Assembly: GCF_000829445.1 (NCBI RefSeq)
Contig: NZ_JXRQ01000011.1
Span: 1 to 61,208 of the forward strand
Direction: 5' to 3'
Length of the DNA: 61,208 nucleotides
DNA from: Jeotgalibacillus alimentarius
Lineage (GTDB): Bacteria > Bacillota > Bacilli > Bacillales > Jeotgalibacillaceae
Positions within the stretch are counted from its first letter, which is position 1. Every line of letters starts with the position of its first letter. Made by a program: the position numbers and the translations under genes. Positions 42,246 to 50,750 of this stretch are shown in pieces. The notes under the pieces were generated by a model, which was not told where the DNA came from, searched no databases, and was given only the letters and a program-made list of their open reading frames with translations.

Positions 42246-43052
42246 ATGAAGAAAACGTTAGCAGCATCATTACTATTAACAGGCGTTCTTGCAGGATGCG
42301 GATCTTCAGAAGAAAGTAATAGCGACAGCAGCAATGCGTCAGAAGATATGAACCTGCTTGAATCGATTCAGGAAGAAGGCGTTATCACAGTTGGAACAGA
42401 AGGAACATATGCCCCGTTTACATTCCATGACGAATCAGATGAACTCACTGGTTATGATGTAGAAGTAATGAACGAAGTAGCCGAGCGTATGGGCGTAGAG
42501 GTTGAATATAATGAAACGCAGTGGGATTCAATGTTTGAAGGACTGAACTCAGAGCGTTTTGATGTGATTGCCAATCAGGTTGGTATCAGAGATGACCGTC
42601 TTGAAACATACGATTTCTCACACCCTTATACATTTTCTTCAGCAGTCGTAGTTGTACCTGAAGATAACAGTGAAGTAACTTCATTTGAAGATATCGAAGG
42701 AAAACAGTCTGCACAGTCGCTGACAAGTAACTATGCAGATATTGCAACTGAGTACGGTGCAGAGCTTGTTCAGGTTGAAGGACTTGCACAGGCAATTGAA
42801 CTGATCAAAACAGGCCGCGCAGAAGTAACGGTGAATGACAAACTTGCGATCCTTGATTTCCAGCAGCAACAGCCAAATGCCGGCATTAAAATTGCTGCAG
42901 AAGAAAGCGACGCTTCAGAAAGTGCATTCATGTTCCGTCAGGGGAATGAAGAGCTTGTAGAAGAATTCAACAAGCATTTAGAAGAAATGAAAGAAGACGG
43001 CACACTGACAGAAATCTCAGAGAAATGGTTTGGCGAAGATGTTTCTCAGTAA
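42246..43052 (+). CDS. tcyA: L-cystine-binding lipoprotein
   Basis: A 268-aa lipoprotein (lipobox 'GVLAGC') of solute-binding family 3. Stretches such as 'GTEGTYAPFTFHDESDELTG', 'ETQWDSMFEGLNSERFDV' and 'SAQSLTSNY' follow B. subtilis TcyA closely. It captures cystine for the permease and ATPase encoded next. It is divergent from the persulfide operon, which fits a cysteine/sulfane-sulfur neighbourhood, since cystine uptake can produce sulfide. Confidence 0.92.
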   Translation: MKKTLAASLLLTGVLAGCGSSEESNSDSSNASEDMNLLESIQEEGVITVGTEGTYAPFTFHDESDELTGYDVEVMNEVAERMGVEVEYNETQWDSMFEGLNSERFDVIANQVGIRDDRLETYDFSHPYTFSSAVVVVPEDNSEVTSFEDIEGKQSAQSLTSNYADIATEYGAELVQVEGLAQAIELIKTGRAEVTVNDKLAILDFQQQQPNAGIKIAAEESDASESAFMFRQGNEELVEEFNKHLEEMKEDGTLTEISEKWFGEDVSQ

Positions 43053-43740
43053 TTTTATATTAGGAGCAGCTGATCCACTGATTGACTGGGAGCTGTTTTG
43101 GTCTTCAATTGGGCCAATGGTGGAGGGCGGAATCAGAAATACGATTCCGCTTACTCTTTTTTCATTTACATTTGGTCTGATCCTTGCACTTCTGACAGCC
43201 TTAGCCAGACTCTCAGGCAATAAAGTCCTGTCAGGCATTGCAAGAGTCTACGTCTCAGCAATTCGTGGAACACCACTGCTCGTTCAGCTGTTTATCGTAT
43301 TCTTTGGTTTGCCGGACCTGGGCATAACACTCGACCCGTTCCCTAGTGCAGTCATTGCCTTCTCTCTAAATGTAGGGGCATATGCATCTGAGATTGTCCG
43401 TGCGTCAATTCTGTCAGTTCCCAAGGGTCAATGGGAGGCGGGGTATACAATCGGTATGACCTATCCGCAGACACTGCGCAGAATTATTCTGCCACAGGCA
43501 ACGCGTGTCTCGATTCCGCCATTATCAAATTCATTTATCAGCCTTGTAAAAGATACATCGCTGGCATCACAGATTTTGGTGGTGGAACTCTTTAGAAAAT
43601 CGCAGGAAATCGCAGCCAGGACCTACGATTTCCTCCAATTGTATATTACAGCAGCCATTCTTTACTGGATTGTCTGCTTCGTCCTTTCACTCGTACAGGA
43701 CCGGATTGAGAAAAAACTGGATCGCTACGTCGCGAAGTAA
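43039..43740 (+). CDS. tcyB: L-cystine ABC transporter permease
   Basis: A ~233-aa polar amino acid permease (HisM type) with 'GGIRNTIPLTLFSF', 'SAIRGTPLLVQLFIVFFGLP' and the EAA loop 'GQWEAGYTIGMTYPQTLRRI'. ATG 43039 overlaps the end of tcyA by 14 bp and has no strong ribosome site, so translational coupling is likely. Confidence 0.9.
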   Translation: MFLSNFILGAADPLIDWELFWSSIGPMVEGGIRNTIPLTLFSFTFGLILALLTALARLSGNKVLSGIARVYVSAIRGTPLLVQLFIVFFGLPDLGITLDPFPSAVIAFSLNVGAYASEIVRASILSVPKGQWEAGYTIGMTYPQTLRRIILPQATRVSIPPLSNSFISLVKDTSLASQILVVELFRKSQEIAARTYDFLQLYITAAILYWIVCFVLSLVQDRIEKKLDRYVAK

Positions 43741-43752
43741 GGAGGAGATCAC

Positions 43753-44502
43753 ATGCAGATTCAGGTACAAAACCTTCATAAGTCATTTGGAGAGCTGAAC
43801 GTCCTGCGCGGTATTGACCTTGAAGTACCTAAAGGAAACGTTGTGGCGATTATCGGGCCATCCGGTTCAGGCAAAACAACATTTTTGCGTTGTCTGAACG
43901 CACTTGAAATGCCGAATCAGGGACTGTTTGAATTCTCTGATGGCTTTAGTCTCGATTTTTCTAAATACCCGAAAAAAAATGAAATCCTGAAACTCCGCCG
44001 TAAATCCGGCATGGTGTTCCAGTCCTATAACCTTTTTCCGCACAAAACTGCACTTGAAAATGTGATGGAAGGTCCGGTTATTGTGCAGAAGTTGAATAAA
44101 GAAGAAGTACGGGCGAGGGCTGTGTCACTGCTTGAAAAAGTGGGACTTGGAGAAAAAATGGATCTTTATCCGCATCAGCTCTCAGGCGGTCAACAGCAGC
44201 GCGTAGGCATCGCCCGCGCACTTGCGATTGAACCTGAACTGATGCTGTTTGATGAGCCGACTTCAGCGCTCGACCCTGAGCTGGTTGGAGAAGTGCTAAG
44301 TGTCATGAAAGAGCTTGCCCGGGAAGGACAGACAATGGTTGTCGTCACACATGAGCTGAAGTTCGCTGAAGACGTTGCAGATCACGTCATGTTCATCGAC
44401 GGCGGTGTTGTCGTCGAACAGGGCCCGCCAAAAGAAATATTGAAAGCACCGAAAGAAGCGCGTACGAAGCAGTTTCTCGATCGTGTGCTGAACCCATCAT
44501 AG
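43753..44502 (+). CDS. tcyC: L-cystine ABC transporter ATP-binding protein
   Basis: A 249-aa polar amino acid ATPase with Walker A 'GPSGSGKTT', signature 'LSGGQQQRV', Walker B '[14 protein letters not shown]' and the D/H loop 'VVTHELKFA'. GGAGGAGA lies before the ATG. It completes the tcyABC set and is followed by a terminator. Confidence 0.92.
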   Translation: MQIQVQNLHKSFGELNVLRGIDLEVPKGNVVAIIGPSGSGKTTFLRCLNALEMPNQGLFEFSDGFSLDFSKYPKKNEILKLRRKSGMVFQSYNLFPHKTALENVMEGPVIVQKLNKEEVRARAVSLLEKVGLGEKMDLYPHQLSGGQQQRVGIARALAIEPELMLFDEPTSALDPELVGEVLSVMKELAREGQTMVVVTHELKFAEDVADHVMFIDGGVVVEQGPPKEILKAPKEARTKQFLDRVLNPS

Positions 44503-44531
44503 ACCTCCGCAGATGCGGGGGTTTTATTTTT
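44503..44531 (+). terminator. Terminator after tcyC
   Basis: An 8-bp stem ACCTCCGC (44503-44510) / GCGGGGGT (44515-44522) and TTTATTTTT. Confidence 0.8.
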
Positions 44532-44584
44532 GGTGGTGGTCGTGGGATGTCGTAGCGTGCGGCGGGAGTAGGCCAAAGGACACT

Positions 44585-44668
44585 ATTTCCTGAACGATGC
44601 GTATAATCTTCTGAACACCAGTTGAAATCTTCGGGACAACTCATGTAATCTCCGGAACCACTACCTCG
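44585..44668. repeat. 21-bp-period array with core ATYTYCKGAAC (array IV)
   Basis: Four units begin at 44585, 44606, 44627 and 44648, exactly 21 bp apart, with cores ATTTCCTGAAC, ATCTTCTGAAC, ATCTTCGGGAC and ATCTCCGGAAC; spacers differ. The core resembles array III at 39486. It lies downstream of the tcyC terminator in a 240-bp gap without genes. Confidence 0.8.
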
Positions 44669-44742
44669 CTCCCAACTCCCCATTGCTTTATCCACCGAAT
44701 TTTGTGACAATATTAAAATCTAACAGAACAGGAGCTGATCAC

Positions 44743-45525
44743 ATGCCATCTGCAATTTTCTTTGACCTTGATGACACACTTTTATGGGATAAAAAAAGTA
44801 TTGAAACGGCGCTGTCGAAAACAGCAGAGGATGCAAAAGGGTTATATGGAACAGACCCGGAAGTATTGCTTGCTGAAGTGAAAAAAGCGGCGCCCGCGAT
44901 TTATAAGGAGTATTCTTTTTATGATTTTACAAAGATGATCGGCATTAACCCGTTTGAAGGGCTGTGGGGCGCTTTTAGGGATCCAATCCATTATCGGTTC
45001 CGTGAGATGGGGGAACAGATAGAAGCATATCAGCAGCGCGTCTGGCAGGCTGCGCTGAAGGCATACGACACAGACGGGGACGGATCCGTGTTAAGAGAAC
45101 ACTTTATCTCTCATAGAAAAGCGTCTCCTTTTTTGTATGAGGAAACGATGGAGGTACTGGATGAGCTGAAGGCAGCTGGCTATAAGCTTGTCATTGTCAC
45201 AAACGGTGCACCGTCACTGCAGCTTGAAAAACTTCGCATCACACCTGAAATTGTTCCGTACTTTGATCATATTATCATTTCAGGAAATGTAGGTGAGGGT
45301 AAGCCGGGGCAGGCCATTTTCGATCAGGCGCTCAGACTCAGCGGTGTAAAAGCTGATGAGGTGTGGATGGTTGGGGATAATCTGAAAACGGATATTCTTG
45401 GGGCTAACCGGGCAGGCATTCACAGCATTTGGATCCAGCATCATGATGAAACTGTTCCGGGTGAAGATGACGGGCAGCCTGATCAGATCATACGCCGTTT
45501 GAAAGAAATAAAAAATCTGTTGTGA
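44743..45525 (+). CDS. HAD family hydrolase
   Basis: A 260-aa haloacid dehalogenase-type phosphatase: motif I 'FFDLDDTLLWD' (nucleophile Asp), motif II 'VIVTNGA', the Lys region and motif IV 'MVGDNLKTDILGA'. It resembles YsaA/YjjG-like phosphatases. GGAGCTGATC precedes ATG 44743. The substrate is unknown. Confidence 0.92.
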   Translation: MPSAIFFDLDDTLLWDKKSIETALSKTAEDAKGLYGTDPEVLLAEVKKAAPAIYKEYSFYDFTKMIGINPFEGLWGAFRDPIHYRFREMGEQIEAYQQRVWQAALKAYDTDGDGSVLREHFISHRKASPFLYEETMEVLDELKAAGYKLVIVTNGAPSLQLEKLRITPEIVPYFDHIIISGNVGEGKPGQAIFDQALRLSGVKADEVWMVGDNLKTDILGANRAGIHSIWIQHHDETVPGEDDGQPDQIIRRLKEIKNLL

Positions 45526-45605
45526 AATTTTGAAACCTTTAGGTGTATTATTCCGTAAATGAGGGGATAAGGAAATCATACATATTTATAAATGGAGGTA
45601 ATCAG

Positions 45606-46067
45606 ATGAAAAGAACAGCAGAAGGTGTATTAACGATTATTGGAATTGTAGTTAATGTGCTGATGATTGCAGGGGCATTATTTTTAGGCGCACTATTCGA
45701 GGACCCTGCAGTGCAGCAAGAAATGGAGATGGAGTTCCAAAATGATCCGGCATTTGCAGATGCAGGAGTCGACCCGGCCATGGTCACAGATTTATTCGCA
45801 AGTCTGGGCGTGTTTTTCAATGTAGTTGTTATTATAAGTACAGTTTTAAGTATTATCGCCCTGTTCGCTATGAAGCGTAATAAAAAACCGAAACTTGCAG
45901 GCGGCTTACTGATCGCAAGTACACTGGTTGTAGCAGTTGGAACGGTCCTTTTAGGATGGCTGCCGGCACTATTATTCCTGATCGCAGCGATCATGTGCTT
46001 CGTACGTAAACCGAAAGTAGTGGAAGATCCATACGCTCATTCAGATGATGAGATGAGACCACTTTAA
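45606..46067 (+). CDS. DUF4064 membrane protein
   Basis: A 153-aa membrane protein with four hydrophobic segments and an acidic extracytoplasmic loop between the first two. The start 'MKRTAEGVLTIIGIVVNVLM' and the middle 'GVFFNVVVIISTVLSIIAL' are typical of DUF4064. AATGGAGG precedes ATG 45606. Function unknown. Confidence 0.88.
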   Translation: MKRTAEGVLTIIGIVVNVLMIAGALFLGALFEDPAVQQEMEMEFQNDPAFADAGVDPAMVTDLFASLGVFFNVVVIISTVLSIIALFAMKRNKKPKLAGGLLIASTLVVAVGTVLLGWLPALLFLIAAIMCFVRKPKVVEDPYAHSDDEMRPL

Positions 46068-46073
46068 TAGAAA

Positions 46074-46109
46074 AAGCCGCTGTTCCTTAATTGGAATAGC
46101 GGTTTTTTT
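46074..46109 (+). terminator. Terminator after the DUF4064 gene
   Basis: A 13-bp stem with two G-U pairs: AAGCCGCTGTTCC (46074-46086) / GGAATAGCGGTTT (46093-46105), then T-run. Confidence 0.9.
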
Positions 46110-46113
46110 GCCC

Positions 46114-46193
46114 GGCACAGGGGGACGGAGCTGAGTGTGCTGTTTTTAGAATTATTCTCAAAACGGCACAGCAAGCTCCGTCCCTGCTGTGCC
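46114..46193. repeat. 80-bp palindromic repeat family B (copy 1)
   Basis: An imperfect palindrome: outer GGCACAG/CTGTGCC, then GGGACGGAGCT/AGCTCCGTCCC and GTGCTGTTTT/AAAACGGCAC around a TAGAATTATTCTC loop. It starts 11 bp after the fhuF-like stop on the other strand. A second copy is at 50148-50228. Confidence 0.88.
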
Positions 46194-46203
46194 CCCTGAA
46201 AAA

Positions 46204-46917
46204 TCAATCCTTCACCAAACAGCACGTCCGGCAATTTTTCTTGCCTGGCAGCATGTATTTATAGCAGCACGTGCTTCTGACGCGTGCATCTTCAAGCTGG
46301 CGTTTAGCTTTGAATTGGTCGAGGTGGGTGAAGGGGTTTGGTTCTTCTTCACCGAAAAAGTCTTCTGATACGATGGATTGCCAGTGTGATTCCCAGTCGA
46401 ACTGATCGAGTCCTTTTAATTCAGGTGCGAGGCTTTTGTAAAACCATCGCAGATAAATATAAAAGTTTTCCCAAAGAACGATTTGTTTGACTTTACCGGC
46501 TTTTTCAATTGAAAGGATCAGTGGTTTGACCCAGTCAAAGTAAAGGTTACGCAGCAGGTCATCCCAACTGAGTTCACGGTCATAGGATTGTATACCGCTC
46601 AAATGTACACCCAGCTGAAAAGGAGCCTCAGGATCATGCACAAGTCTCACATCAGAGGAAGACAAGTCCCAGGTCTGACCGCTTTTATAATGGGCAAGCA
46701 GAACGCTGACAATTGTAAAAGCTGTGCGCTTCATAGAAAGTGATCCTGCAACCATCAGCTTCGGAGCTTCCTGAATGCGCTGGATATAAGCAAGGTCCTC
46801 CGCTGCTGTATCCTGATCGAGCCAGTCTGATAAGTTCCATTCTGTTCCGAGTTCAGTTTCACTGAATCTGACTGGAAAAGCATCTTCTATATATGAAAAA
46901 AGTTCCTGCTGGTTCAT
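46204..46917 (-). CDS. FhuF-like [2Fe-2S] ferric siderophore reductase
   Basis: A 237-aa protein with the C-terminal FhuF cluster motif C-C-x10-C-x2-C ('STCCYKYM' ... 'NCRTCC'), which binds a [2Fe-2S] centre. The N-terminal part resembles the IucA/IucC-FhuF superfamily. FhuF-type enzymes reduce ferric siderophores in the cytoplasm to release iron. It overlaps the upstream permease gene by 4 bp (ATGA), so it is the final gene of the siderophore permease operon. Confidence 0.88.
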   Translation of the reverse strand: MNQQELFSYIEDAFPVRFSETELGTEWNLSDWLDQDTAAEDLAYIQRIQEAPKLMVAGSLSMKRTAFTIVSVLLAHYKSGQTWDLSSSDVRLVHDPEAPFQLGVHLSGIQSYDRELSWDDLLRNLYFDWVKPLILSIEKAGKVKQIVLWENFYIYLRWFYKSLAPELKGLDQFDWESHWQSIVSEDFFGEEEPNPFTHLDQFKAKRQLEDARVRSTCCYKYMLPGKKNCRTCCLVKD

Positions 46918-47975
46918 GATTTTTTACCCCTTTCTTTAAATAAAAGATAGATAAAGTAAGGTGCGCCAATTGCTGCAGTAAATACACCTGCAGGGATCTC
47001 GAGCGGCGCAGCAATCAGCCGTCCCATCAGATCGGCGAGCATGACAAGTCCTGCACCAATCAGCGCAGACATTGGAATCAGTGATCCGAAAGATGAGCCG
47101 ATTAATTTTCTTGCCAGGTGCGGTGCCATCAGTCCGACAAAGCCGATTCCACCTGCGAAAGCGACAGAACCTCCGACGAGCCCCGTACTGATCAATAGAA
47201 TCAGGATCCGCTGCTTAGATACAATTGATCCCATCGAAGTGCTAATGTCATCACCAAGTTCAAGCAGGTTCAAATGACGTGCCATAAGAAGTGCTGCTAA
47301 GAATAACAGACTGACCCATGGAAGTAAAATCCACACCTGGCTCCACGTTGAACCATTAACTGATCCTGTGATCCAGATATTTGCCTGGCTCGCACGATAG
47401 ATTGGCCCAACAAGCATGAGCATGGTTGTGACGGCATTTGCAAAAAGAGATAGTCCGATTCCAATCAGGACCAGCCGGATCGGTGACAACCCGTTTTTCC
47501 ATGAAAACACATAGACCAGCACAGCAGCGATTAATGCGCCTAGAAACGCTGCAACCGGCAGCCATTGGATGGATACGCTCAGTGCGCCGTTGGAATCGCT
47601 GAACAGGACGAGAAAGCCGACCACGAATACACTGGCTCCGCCTGAGATACCGATCACATCCGGTGAGGCGAGAGGATTTCTAACCATCCCCTGGAGCAGT
47701 GCACCAGCGACTGCGAGCGCAATCCCGACAAGCAATGCAATGAGAACACGCGGCAGCCTGAACTCTCTGATGACCAGTTCATTCAATGGCTCACCCATTC
47801 CTAAAAATACTTTCACAATATCAAATGGAGACACCCATACTTCCCCAAGCCCAAGACTGACAAGAAACGCCCCGATGACAATGAGCAATGCCATCCCAAG
47901 ACTGATCGCAGTGCGGATATCAAATAAAAATGAAGGGCCCTTTTGCCCAAAGCGGACAGGTTTAAAGCGGCTCAT
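46914..47975 (-). CDS. FecCD family iron-siderophore permease (FhuG type)
   Basis: A 353-aa permease with about nine to ten helices and the FecCD signatures 'NPLASPDVIGISGGASVFVV' and 'GFVGLMAPHLARKLIG'. It pairs with the second permease gene to form a heterodimeric BtuCD-type channel. It overlaps both neighbours by 4 bp. No ATPase gene is encoded nearby, so it must borrow one (for example a FhuC-like ATPase elsewhere). Confidence 0.92.
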   Translation of the reverse strand: MSRFKPVRFGQKGPSFLFDIRTAISLGMALLIVIGAFLVSLGLGEVWVSPFDIVKVFLGMGEPLNELVIREFRLPRVLIALLVGIALAVAGALLQGMVRNPLASPDVIGISGGASVFVVGFLVLFSDSNGALSVSIQWLPVAAFLGALIAAVLVYVFSWKNGLSPIRLVLIGIGLSLFANAVTTMLMLVGPIYRASQANIWITGSVNGSTWSQVWILLPWVSLLFLAALLMARHLNLLELGDDISTSMGSIVSKQRILILLISTGLVGGSVAFAGGIGFVGLMAPHLARKLIGSSFGSLIPMSALIGAGLVMLADLMGRLIAAPLEIPAGVFTAAIGAPYFIYLLFKERGKKS

Positions 47976-48973
47976 TGTGATGATCCCACCTTTCTTGCAA
48001 TATAAATGAAGATTGGTGTACCAATGATCGCAGTCATGACGCCTACAGGAATCTCCTGTGGCATAATCACATATCTTGCTGCAATATCAGCCGCAAGCAG
48101 CAGATTCGCCCCGAGCAGTGCAGCCATCGGGATCAGCACTCTATGATCAATACCAATCCATTTTCTCGCTAAATGTGGAATCATAATGCCGATAAAGCCG
48201 ATCGGTCCGGCAACTGAAACAGCACCGCCTGCGAGTAAAACGACGATAATACCAATCCATATTTTCAGCGGAGCTGTTTTCACACCAAGGCCGTTTGCCA
48301 CATCATCACCCATGGCTAATATATTGAAGGACCGTGAGAAAAAGATTGCAATGATGAATCCGGCAGCAAGGTATGGAAGTGCGGTCTGTAAAAGTGCAAG
48401 ATCCCGTCCCTGGACAGATCCTGCAAGCCAGAACATCACAGATTCGAGTGCTGATTCATTTAACACTAAAAGCCCTTGGGTAACTGATCCGAATAGAGCG
48501 GATAATGCAGCACCGGCAAGTGTCAGCTGAAGCGGTGACAAGCCTCTCTGATCAAGGGAGCCCAGTGCAAAGACAGCTGTAATCGCAACTGCCGCTCCGA
48601 TAAAGGCAAGAATAGCAAAAGTGTGAAGAGAGCTGACATTGAGTACAGTTACCCCAATCACAACTGCCAGCCCCGCACCTGCGTTAACTCCGAAAATACT
48701 GGGGGAAGCCAGCGGATTTTTGGTCAGCGTCTGCATCAGGACACCAGATACGGCCAGTGCAGCTCCAACTGCTGCTGCAATCAGCGCTCTCGGGATTCTG
48801 ACACTTTGTATAATTAAGTGGGCATTCGACCCGTCAAAAGCAGTAAACGACCGGATAATCTGCATAAATGAGGTTTGCTGATAACCGAATCGCACACTGG
48901 CAAATAAAAGCAGGAGCATACATATCAGTGCGCCTGAAATTGAAAGCCATGTAAAAGATTTTGAAGATTTCAT
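47972..48973 (-). CDS. FecCD family iron-siderophore permease (FhuB type)
   Basis: A 333-aa permease with 'NPLASPSIFGVNAGAGLAVV' and 'GFIGIMIPHLARKWIG'. ATG 48973 is chosen, with AGGAAGGATC upstream; a longer frame to 49045 would add 24 residues without a ribosome site. It is the first gene of the minus-strand operon, divergent from the binding-protein gene, with Fur boxes between. Confidence 0.92.
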   Translation of the reverse strand: MKSSKSFTWLSISGALICMLLLLFASVRFGYQQTSFMQIIRSFTAFDGSNAHLIIQSVRIPRALIAAAVGAALAVSGVLMQTLTKNPLASPSIFGVNAGAGLAVVIGVTVLNVSSLHTFAILAFIGAAVAITAVFALGSLDQRGLSPLQLTLAGAALSALFGSVTQGLLVLNESALESVMFWLAGSVQGRDLALLQTALPYLAAGFIIAIFFSRSFNILAMGDDVANGLGVKTAPLKIWIGIIVVLLAGGAVSVAGPIGFIGIMIPHLARKWIGIDHRVLIPMAALLGANLLLAADIAARYVIMPQEIPVGVMTAIIGTPIFIYIARKVGSSQ

Positions 48974-49029
48974 CGTAAAAGATCCTTCCTTCACACAAGT
49001 AGGTCTATTATAACGAAAAATCAGCTTAA

Positions 49030-49044
49030 TGAAAACGGTTTTCA
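49030..49044. promoter_or_regulatory. Putative Fur box (permease side)
   Basis: TGAAAACGGTTTTCA is a perfect 7-1-7 palindrome that matches the Fur consensus (TGATAATnATTATCA) at 10 of 14 positions. It is located 57 bp upstream of the FhuB-type gene. Confidence 0.65.
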
Positions 49045-49052
49045 TTTAGCGG

Positions 49053-49081
49053 TTGACACCAGCGTTGCTCTTGATTATTCT
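49053..49081 (+). promoter_or_regulatory. Promoter of the siderophore-binding protein gene
   Basis: A perfect TTGACA (49053-49058), a 17-bp spacer and TATTCT (49076-49081). The Fur box at 49092 covers the start site region. Confidence 0.65.
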
Positions 49082-49091
49082 TGAATAGTTA

Positions 49092-49106
49092 TGAGAATCA
49101 TTATCA
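49092..49106. promoter_or_regulatory. Fur box (binding-protein side)
   Basis: TGAGAATCATTATCA matches the Fur 7-1-7 consensus with one difference. It lies just downstream of the promoter at 49053-49081. Confidence 0.85.
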
Positions 49107-49132
49107 ACATTAAAAGGTAAGGAGAGAAAAAA

Positions 49133-50107
49133 ATGAAAAAGTTCAGTTTGCTACTTTTATTAATGAGCATAACAGCACTTGTTCTTGCAGCCTGCGGCGG
49201 CGAATCTGATGAATCTTCAGAAGATGAGTCAGCTGACGGCGGTGAGGAGACGGCTGAAACATACACAGTAGAACACGCAATGGGTACAGCTGAAATCGAA
49301 GGAACACCTGAAAAAGTGGTGATTCTGACAAATGAAGGTACTGAAGCATTATTATCAATGGGTGTAACCCCTGTTGGCGCAGTTCAATCATGGACAGGTG
49401 ATCCATGGTATGACCACATTTCTGACCAGATGGAAGGTGTAGAAGTGGTTGGGACTGAAAGTGAAGTAAACGTAGAAGCGATTGCTGCACTTGACCCGGA
49501 TTTAATCATTGGTACAAAACTGCGACAGGAAGCTGTATATGAGCAGCTTGAAGCGATTGCTCCAACAGTGATGTCAGAAACGCTGAAAGGTGACTGGCAG
49601 GAAAATTTTGAGCTTTATGCTGAAGCCTTGAATAAATCTGAAGAAGGCGAGCAAGTCATGGCTGATTACGAGACCCGCGTTGATGAATTAAGCGGTCAGC
49701 TTGAAGAAGGCGGTCACCTTGAAAAGGAAATTTCAATGGTCCGTTTCCTTGCCGGAGATACACGTATTTATCATAAAGATTCATTCTCTGGCATTATTTT
49801 AGATCAGCTTGGTTTTGCGCGTCCACCGGAACAGGATGTAGATGACTTCGCAGAAAAAGGTGTGACGAAAGAGCGTGTCGAAGCAATGGAAGGTGACGTG
49901 CTGTTTTACTTCACATACGAAACAGGAGATGGAGAAGCTAACCAGAATGCTGAAGATTGGCTGAATGATCCGCTATTCCAAAACCTTGAAGTTGTGCAGG
50001 AAGGCAACATTAAAGAAGTAAGCGACACAATCTGGAACACAGCAGGCGGTGTCCTTGCAGCAAACGTTATGCTGGATGATATTGAAGATTATTTCTTAGC
50101 TGAATAA
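49133..50107 (+). CDS. Iron-siderophore ABC transporter substrate-binding lipoprotein
   Basis: A 324-aa lipoprotein (lipobox 'VLAAC') followed by an acidic Ser/Glu linker and the helical-backbone FhuD/FepB-type fold ('VVILTNEGTEALLSMGVTPVG' in two parts, 'VNVEAIAALDPDLIIG'). It resembles YfiY/YhfQ-type siderophore binders. It is divergent from its permease operon and controlled by Fur. The exact siderophore (hydroxamate or citrate type) is not decidable. Confidence 0.93.
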   Translation: MKKFSLLLLLMSITALVLAACGGESDESSEDESADGGEETAETYTVEHAMGTAEIEGTPEKVVILTNEGTEALLSMGVTPVGAVQSWTGDPWYDHISDQMEGVEVVGTESEVNVEAIAALDPDLIIGTKLRQEAVYEQLEAIAPTVMSETLKGDWQENFELYAEALNKSEEGEQVMADYETRVDELSGQLEEGGHLEKEISMVRFLAGDTRIYHKDSFSGIILDQLGFARPPEQDVDDFAEKGVTKERVEAMEGDVLFYFTYETGDGEANQNAEDWLNDPLFQNLEVVQEGNIKEVSDTIWNTAGGVLAANVMLDDIEDYFLAE

Positions 50108-50113
50108 TGAATG

Positions 50114-50142
50114 AAACGCTCTGCTGATGCAGGGCGTTTTTT
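50114..50142 (+). terminator. Terminator after the siderophore-binding protein gene
   Basis: An 11-bp stem AAACGCTCTGC (50114-50124) / GCAGGGCGTTT (50129-50139), then T. Confidence 0.88.
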
Positions 50143-50147
50143 CATGT

Positions 50148-50228
50148 GGCACACCAGGGACGGAGCTTGCTGTGCCGATATTGGAATCATTCTAAAAACA
50201 GCACACTAAGCTCCGTCCCCCCTGTGCC
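50148..50228. repeat. 80-bp palindromic repeat family B (copy 2)
   Basis: Outer GGCACA/CTGTGCC, then GGGACGGAGCTTGCTGTG and its mate CACTAAGCTCCGTCCC, around a GGAATCATTC loop. It is in inverted orientation to the copy at 46114. The two copies bracket the siderophore locus. Confidence 0.88.
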
Positions 50229-50251
50229 CCAAAAATAAAACCCACCCAAAT

Positions 50252-50278
50252 GTTTTCTAATCCCATTATCGTGGAAAT
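50252..50278 (+). promoter_or_regulatory. Candidate sigma-B promoter of the PPOX-family gene
   Basis: GTTTTC (50252-50257), a 15-bp spacer and GGAAAT (50273-50278). This is a moderate match to the sigma-B type GTTT-N12-15-GGGTAT. Confidence 0.35.
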
Positions 50279-50315
50279 ACTAATACCATGACCAGAAAAA
50301 AGGAGTGGAAGACAA

Positions 50316-50741
50316 ATGAATCAGAAAGAATTAAAGGACCATATTTTAAATGTGCTTGAAAATAATAAAACAGGTACGCTTGCGACGGTGAAGGATGGCC
50401 GGCCGCATTCGCGTTATATGACTTTCTTTAACGAAGGATATGTACTGCACACGCCAACAAGCAGTGATACACATAAGGCTGATGAGGTAGATGAGAATCC
50501 TTTTGTACATGTACTGCTTGGATATGAAGGTGACGGCTACGCGGACTCTTATGTAGAAGTGGAAGGTACTGCTGTGATCCGTGACTCCAAAGAACTGAAG
50601 GAAAAACTTTGGAATGAACGTTTTTCAAACTGGTTTGAAGGGCCGGATGATCCCAAATATGTGGTGCTCGAAATTGAACCGACTTCAATCCGTCTGATGA
50701 ACTCAGGCGAGAAACCACAGTCTCTGGATTTGGATATGTAA
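50316..50741 (+). CDS. Pyridoxamine 5'-phosphate oxidase-family (general stress protein 26-like) protein
   Basis: A 141-aa split-barrel flavin-binding protein: 'TLATVKDGRPHSRYMTFFNEG' in two halves, 'FVHVLLGY' and 'YVVLEIEPTSIRLMNSG'. The fold binds FMN or F420-like flavins; many Bacillales members are sigma-B general stress proteins. AAAGGAG precedes the ATG. Enzymatic substrate unknown. Confidence 0.9.
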   Translation: MNQKELKDHILNVLENNKTGTLATVKDGRPHSRYMTFFNEGYVLHTPTSSDTHKADEVDENPFVHVLLGYEGDGYADSYVEVEGTAVIRDSKELKEKLWNERFSNWFEGPDDPKYVVLEIEPTSIRLMNSGEKPQSLDLDM

Positions 50742-50750
50742 GATCATACT

